From an uncultured Collinsella sp. (GTDB taxonomy: Bacteria > Actinomycetota > Coriobacteriia > Coriobacteriales > Coriobacteriaceae): a stretch of 11,286 nt of DNA. The position numbers and the translations under genes are program-made. Below the pieces are notes generated by a model. The model was not told the origin of the DNA and ran no database searches. It was given only the letters and a program-made list of their open reading frames with translations. The DNA lies in NCBI GenBank assembly GCA_902493125.1, contig CABUOF010000063.1:1-11286 (forward strand). The letters are read 5' to 3'. This document shows positions 7,307 to 11,286 of the stretch, one piece after another (position 1 is the first letter of the stretch; every line of letters starts with the position of its first letter).

Positions 7307-7427
7307 GTTCCGAGGGCTTTAGTATTTGGTCGCCTGCTCGGACAGTCCTGCTCGCACGGAGGCCACATTAAGTGGCCTCCGGCTCGTGCGGAACTCGCGA
7401 TCGACCAAATACTAAAGCCCTCGGAAC
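7307..7427. repeat. 121-base element with perfect 26-bp inverted arms and inner hairpin
   Basis: The 26 bases at 7307-7332 (beginning GTTCCGAGGGCTTTAG) are the exact reverse complement of 7402-7427 (ending CTAAAGCCCTCGGAAC). Inside, CGGAGGCCAC (7357-7366) and GTGGCCTCCG (7372-7381) form a second perfect 10-bp stem with loop ATTAA, and CCTGCTCG is repeated directly at 7333-7340 and 7347-7354. The element lies between the metK terminator and the serine dehydratase gene. No target-site duplication or T-run is visible at its ends. It may be a small non-autonomous mobile element, a dispersed intergenic repeat or a structured RNA; the sequence alone does not decide. Confidence 0.85.
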
Positions 7428-7519
7428 TTAGGATACATGGTTGGAGTCGCTCTGCTGCAAAATTTATCGGCCTGTGTCCTATTCCATGTCCCAGGTCGGC
7501 TCATCTTCACCACCGTATA

Positions 7520-7558
7520 AATAAAAAAGAAGTACCGGTTGGAGCCGGTACTTCTTTT
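7520..7558 (-). terminator. metK: Strong Rho-independent terminator after metK
   Basis: On the minus strand AAAAGAAGTACCGG and CCGGTACTTCTTTT (arms 7545-7558 and 7525-7538) make a 14-bp stem with a 6-base loop, leading into a run that reads TTTTTTATTTAT. It begins 37 bases past the metK stop. The outer A-T pairs also give a short T-run on the plus strand, so it may work both ways. Confidence 0.92.
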
Positions 7559-7595
7559 GGTGCGTTGTTATTTGACTGTAGCTTTTCTCGTTGGC

Positions 7596-8876
<1,281 letters not shown>

Positions 8877-8890
8877 GATAGTCCTTTCAA

Positions 8891-8925
8891 AAACGTGTCC
8901 CGGCGACCGTTACCATTCCGCCGGG
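8891..8925 (-). promoter_or_regulatory. metK: Hairpin plus U-run in the metK leader, possible attenuator
   Basis: On the minus strand CCCGGCG and CGCCGGG (8925-8919 and 8905-8899) form a perfect 7-bp GC stem with a 13-base loop. After five bases (ACACG) comes TTTTTG, just ahead of the metK ribosome-binding site. The spacing between stem and U-run is longer than in ordinary terminators, so this may only be a leader hairpin. It does not match any SAM riboswitch class that I can recognise. Confidence 0.4.
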
Positions 8926-8943
8926 CTCTCTATGCAAGGGCAC

Positions 8944-8949
8944 ATCATA
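8944..8949 (-). promoter_or_regulatory. metK: Candidate -10 box of metK
   Basis: TATGAT on the minus strand lies 67 bases before the metK ATG. The hexamer 17 bases upstream reads GTGTGA, matching TTGACA at three positions. It would give a leader of about 60 bases that includes the GC hairpin at 8899-8925. It ends 32 bases short of the inverted repeat at 8982. Confidence 0.45.
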
Positions 8950-8981
8950 GCGCGTAATTCAAACATTCACACCCTTTCCGC

Positions 8982-9093
8982 ACCTACTCATTGGGGGCAG
9001 ACTTAAACCGGGCAGACTTAAATGACCAGCCTTCCTAAGTGTCGACAGGTTGCCCAATGACTACTCATTTAAGTCTGTCCCCAATGAGTGGGT
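8982..9093. repeat. Inverted-repeat element with duplicated left arm
   Basis: ACTCATTGGGGGCAGACTTAAA (8986-9007 in two parts: ACTCATTGGG then GGCAGACTTAAA) is the reverse complement of 9068-9089 with one mismatch, and pairing can run out to 8982 and 9093. The inner half, GGGCAGACTTAAA, is repeated directly at 9010-9022, and CAGACTTAAATGA (9013-9025) is itself a perfect 13-bp complement of 9065-9077. The right arm can therefore pair with either left copy. CCCAATGA also occurs twice (9053-9060, 9080-9087). Ends of the type GGGGACAGAC recall repeats associated with IS200-like/RAYT transposases, from memory. No transposase gene is in the window. Confidence 0.8.
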
Positions 9094-9127
9094 CGGTGCC
9101 CTTTGTGCGGAGGTTGATTTATTGCTT

Positions 9128-9133
9128 TATACT
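9128..9133 (+). promoter_or_regulatory. gltX: Candidate -10 box of gltX
   Basis: TATACT stands 41 bases before the gltX ATG. The best -35 match, TTGTGC at 9103-9108, is 19 bases away, a little far. The leader would be about 34 bases, with GAGGAG before the start. It lies just outside the inverted repeat ending at 9093. Confidence 0.4.
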
Positions 9134-9173
9134 GATGCGGTTAGACATCCATCCTGCAATCGAGGAGATTTCC

Positions 9174-10649
9174 ATGGCATCAGACGTTCGCGTCCGCTTT
9201 GCACCCTCACCGACGGGCAAGCTGCACATCGGCGGCGCCCGCACCGCTATCTATAACTGGGCTTTTGCCCGCGCAAACGGCGGCACGTTCATCCTGCGTA
9301 TCGACGACACCGACCCCACCCGTTCCACCGACGAGAACACGCAGATCATCCTGCGCGCCATGCGTTGGCTGGGCCTTGACTGGGACGAAGGCCCCGAGGT
9401 GGGCGGCGACTTTGGCCCCTATGCCCAGACCGAGCGCCTGGACCTGTATAAGCAGGCCGCCCAGAAGCTCTGGGACGAGGGCAAGGCCTATCCCTGCTTC
9501 TGCACTAAGGAGCAGCTCGACGCCGATCGCAAGGCCGCACAGGAGCGCAAGGATCCATTCCAGGGCTATCAGCGCCGCTGTCGCGATCTGGACCCCGAGG
9601 AGGCACGCCGTCGCATCAAGGCCGGCGAGCCCTACGTCCTGCGCATCAAGGTTCCCGAGGACCGCGGTGACGTCGTCATCCACGACGCCGTCCACGGCGA
9701 GGTGACCTTCGACGCCAAGGAGCTCGACGACTTTGTCATCTTCCGCTCCGACGGCACGCCCACGTACAACTTCGCGACCGTCGTCGATGACGCCATGATG
9801 AAGATCACCCATGTCATCCGCGGCGACGACCACCTTTCCAACACCCCGCGCCAGGTCATGGTCTACGAGGCCCTCGGTGCTCCCGTGCCCACGTTCGCCC
9901 ACATTTCCATGATCTTGGGAGCCGACGGCAAGAAGCTCTCCAAGCGTCACGGCGCCACCTCGGTGGAGGAGTACCGCGACGCCGGCTACCTGTCCGACGC
10001 GTTCGTCAACTATCTGGCGCTGCTCGGCTGGTCGCTCGACGGCGAGACCACGATCATCCCGCGCGATGTCCTGGCCAGCAAGTTCTCACTCGACCGCATC
10101 TCCAAGAACCCGGCGACCTTCGATCCCAAAAAGCTCGATTGGGTCAATGCCGAGTACATCAACGGCATGTCCGACGCTCGGTTTGCCGACGAGATCATGG
10201 TCCCCGAGCTGCACGAGGCGGGTCTCATCGAGGGTAATGTCGAGTACGGCGAGGATTGGATCGACGCGCTTGCCGCCATCGTCAAGCCGCGCACCAAGAT
10301 GCCGGCCGACGCCGTGACCGTTGCCGCCCCCATCTTCGCTACGGCCGAGACGCTCGAGTATGACGAGAAGTCCGTCAACAAGGGCCTGGCCAAGGAGGGC
10401 ATGGGCGCCATTCTGGATGCCGCCAAGGCCGCGCTCGAGGGTGTTACCGAGTGGACGGCCGCCAACATCGACGCCGCGCTCGAGCCGCTGCCCGAGCAGA
10501 TGGACCTCAAGAAGCGCGTGGTGTTCCAGGCCGTGCGCGTTGCCGTCTGCGGCAACATGGTGAGCCCCCCGCTGGGTGAGACCATGGCGCTCGTCGGACG
10601 CGACGACTGCCTGGCGCGTATCGATCGCGCCCGCACGATGGCGCTGTAA
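9174..10649 (+). CDS. gltX: Glutamyl-tRNA synthetase
   Basis: This 491-residue cytoplasmic class I synthetase charges tRNA-Glu with glutamate. The HIGH-type motif appears as LHIGGARTA (17-25) inside RFAPSPTGKLHIGG, and the KMSKS-type motif as KLSKR (254-258) in DGKKLSKRHGA. Cys108, Cys110, Tyr132 and Cys136 (PCFCT, YQRRC) resemble the zinc-binding set of the E. coli-like enzymes. The C-terminal third is the helical anticodon-binding domain. I chose the ATG at 9174 because GAGGAG lies 6 bases upstream and homology starts at once; the frame stays open back to 9039 but that part overlaps the inverted repeat and is not protein-like. It is divergent from metK and followed by its own terminator. 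If the host lacks a glutaminyl-tRNA synthetase this enzyme may also mischarge tRNA-Gln, which the window cannot show. Confidence 0.97.
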   Translation: MASDVRVRFAPSPTGKLHIGGARTAIYNWAFARANGGTFILRIDDTDPTRSTDENTQIILRAMRWLGLDWDEGPEVGGDFGPYAQTERLDLYKQAAQKLWDEGKAYPCFCTKEQLDADRKAAQERKDPFQGYQRRCRDLDPEEARRRIKAGEPYVLRIKVPEDRGDVVIHDAVHGEVTFDAKELDDFVIFRSDGTPTYNFATVVDDAMMKITHVIRGDDHLSNTPRQVMVYEALGAPVPTFAHISMILGADGKKLSKRHGATSVEEYRDAGYLSDAFVNYLALLGWSLDGETTIIPRDVLASKFSLDRISKNPATFDPKKLDWVNAEYINGMSDARFADEIMVPELHEAGLIEGNVEYGEDWIDALAAIVKPRTKMPADAVTVAAPIFATAETLEYDEKSVNKGLAKEGMGAILDAAKAALEGVTEWTAANIDAALEPLPEQMDLKKRVVFQAVRVAVCGNMVSPPLGETMALVGRDDCLARIDRARTMAL

Positions 10650-10672
10650 CAGTCGCGCAAACGTATGTATCC

Positions 10673-10708
10673 GAGCCCCGCTCACCACGAGTGGGGCTCT
10701 TGTTTCTG
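10673..10708 (+). terminator. gltX: Rho-independent terminator after gltX
   Basis: GAGCCCCGCTC (10673-10683) pairs with GAGTGGGGCTC (10689-10699) around loop ACCAC, 11 pairs with one wobble, followed by TTGTTTCT. It lies between the gltX stop (24 bases) and the priA ribosome-binding site (10723-10730), so the two genes are probably separate transcription units or only partly linked by read-through. Confidence 0.8.
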
Positions 10709-10738
10709 TAGACGTATGGGATAGGAGGTGCTGGTGCC

Positions 10739-11286
10739 ATGGCCGAGCAACTTTCGCTGTTTGGTTCGCCGGAACCGGAGGAGACTCCGGCGGCGCCGGC
10801 ATCCGCTGCCGCCCCGGCGCAGCCCGAGCCAACACCCGAACCCGTCGCCGCCTACGCGAGCGTGGTCCTCGACATCCCGACCCGTGCACTGTCCGAGCCG
10901 TTTGCCTACGGCATTCCGCAGTCCCTCGCCAACGAGGCCCAGGTCGGGTCCACCGTCCTGGCCCATTTTGGCAACCGTGCGGCCGCGGGCTATATCGTCG
11001 ACATCGCGCCCGAGCTGGCCGACCTGCAAGGCAACGACGCTCTCGATCCCGCGCGCATCAAGCCCATCGAAGCCATCCTCAGCAAACCGCTCTTTACCGC
11101 CGAGGCTGCCCGTATCGCACGCTGGATGAGCCGCGAGTACGTCGCAACGCTTTCCGAGTGCCTGCGTTTGTTCTTGCCCCCGGGTGGAAGCCCGCGCGTG
11201 GTCAAGGGCGATGACGGCGCATGGTCGGTTGAGCGCCCCGCCGTCAAGCCTATCCAAAACCGCTGGGTCATGCTCACGCCCGAGGG
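10739..11286 (+). CDS. priA: Primosomal protein N' (PriA helicase), N-terminal part cut by the window edge
   Basis: PriA reloads the replicative helicase at stalled forks. Only the first 182 codons are in the window; the frame is still open at 11286. An acidic, Pro/Ala-rich leader (about 1-38) precedes the 3'-DNA-binding domain (about 41-155): SVVLDIPTRALSEPFAYGIPQ, then VGSTVLAHFGNRAAAGYIVDI (83-103), the characteristic V-x-VPFG-R-x-x-x-G-x-V pattern of the family. The following PLFTAEAARIARWMSREYVATLSECLRLFLPPG stretch matches the next PriA segment. Helicase motifs lie beyond the edge. AGGAGGTG (10723-10730) stands 8 bases before the ATG. Residues 4-8 read QLSLF, identical to a beta-clamp-binding consensus. 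The call rests on this N-terminal domain only. Confidence 0.88.
   Translation, partial: MAEQLSLFGSPEPEETPAAPASAAAPAQPEPTPEPVAAYASVVLDIPTRALSEPFAYGIPQSLANEAQVGSTVLAHFGNRAAAGYIVDIAPELADLQGNDALDPARIKPIEAILSKPLFTAEAARIARWMSREYVATLSECLRLFLPPGGSPRVVKGDDGAWSVERPAVKPIQNRWVMLTPE

Larger units (their letters stand above)
7250..7595. other. 346-base gap between the serine dehydratase gene and metK
   Basis: From left to right on the plus strand the gap holds the ribosome-binding site of the serine dehydratase gene, a 9-bp hairpin (7284-7306), a 121-base nested inverted repeat (7307-7427), about 90 bases with no clear feature (7428-7519), and the metK terminator (7520-7558). I see no convincing small gene. 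Somewhere upstream of 7250 on the minus strand there must be a serine dehydratase promoter. The best I find is GGGACA-18-GATAAA around 7450-7490, which is weak and not listed separately. If it is used, the inverted-repeat element would be transcribed as a leader. Confidence 0.6.

Noticed and set aside
7250..7519. T-box leader or small protein gene before the serine dehydratase
   Set aside because: I find no T-box consensus. Short frames here are built from the inverted-repeat sequence and lack convincing ribosome-binding sites.
8877..8950. SAM riboswitch ahead of metK
   Set aside because: The leader is only about 60 bases and shows neither the multi-helix junction of SAM-I/IV nor the conserved pseudoknot bases of SAM-II that I would expect.
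9039..9173. 45-codon N-terminal extension of gltX
   Set aside because: The extension is translated from the inverted repeat and promoter region, has no ribosome-binding site, and the GluRS family starts at the ATG at 9174 with GAGGAG at proper distance.
9207..9950. Open frame of 247 codons antisense to gltX
   Set aside because: Same shadow composition, with no ribosome-binding site and no family resemblance; the opposite strand has conserved GluRS motifs.

Overview
The window looks like the chromosome of a high-GC, monoderm anaerobe of the Coriobacteriia, most likely Collinsella or a close relative. I infer this from the GC-rich codon use, the protein style (an L,D-transpeptidase with a long Gln/Arg-rich cytoplasmic tail, a fused iron-sulfur L-serine dehydratase) and the lack of outer-membrane partners for the MacAB-like pump. 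The genus is inference: no rRNA is present and no search was run.

Layout. Bases 1-200 hold a decayed fragment that resembles an IS21-type transposase and a 16-bp inverted repeat. Bases 209-3626 (minus strand) are a tightly coupled three-gene operon, transcribed membrane-fusion protein, then ABC ATPase, then FtsX/MacB-type permease, with 1-nt and 4-nt overlaps. Next come an L,D-transpeptidase with an N-terminal membrane anchor (3759-5492, minus), a fused L-serine ammonia-lyase (5642-7249, minus) and S-adenosylmethionine synthetase metK (7596-8876, minus). Two genes run on the plus strand: glutamyl-tRNA synthetase gltX (9174-10649), divergent from metK, and the start of primosomal helicase priA (10739 to the window edge).

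The coding content is mostly housekeeping or common accessory functions: envelope efflux, peptidoglycan cross-linking, serine catabolism to pyruvate, SAM synthesis, tRNA charging and replication restart. Apart from the transporter operon the genes appear to be separate transcription units, since hairpin terminators can be seen after the serine dehydratase, metK and gltX.

The less ordinary material is between genes and at protein ends. There are three unrelated long inverted-repeat elements (125-199, 7307-7427, 8982-9093), the last with a tandem copy of one arm so that two hairpins compete. A hairpin followed by a U-run lies in the metK leader. A 9-bp palindrome overlaps the candidate transporter promoter. 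The serine dehydratase ends in a CxxCxxC tail, and priA begins with a consensus-like beta-clamp-binding pentapeptide. I see no clear new multi-gene system, CRISPR array, tRNA or rRNA.
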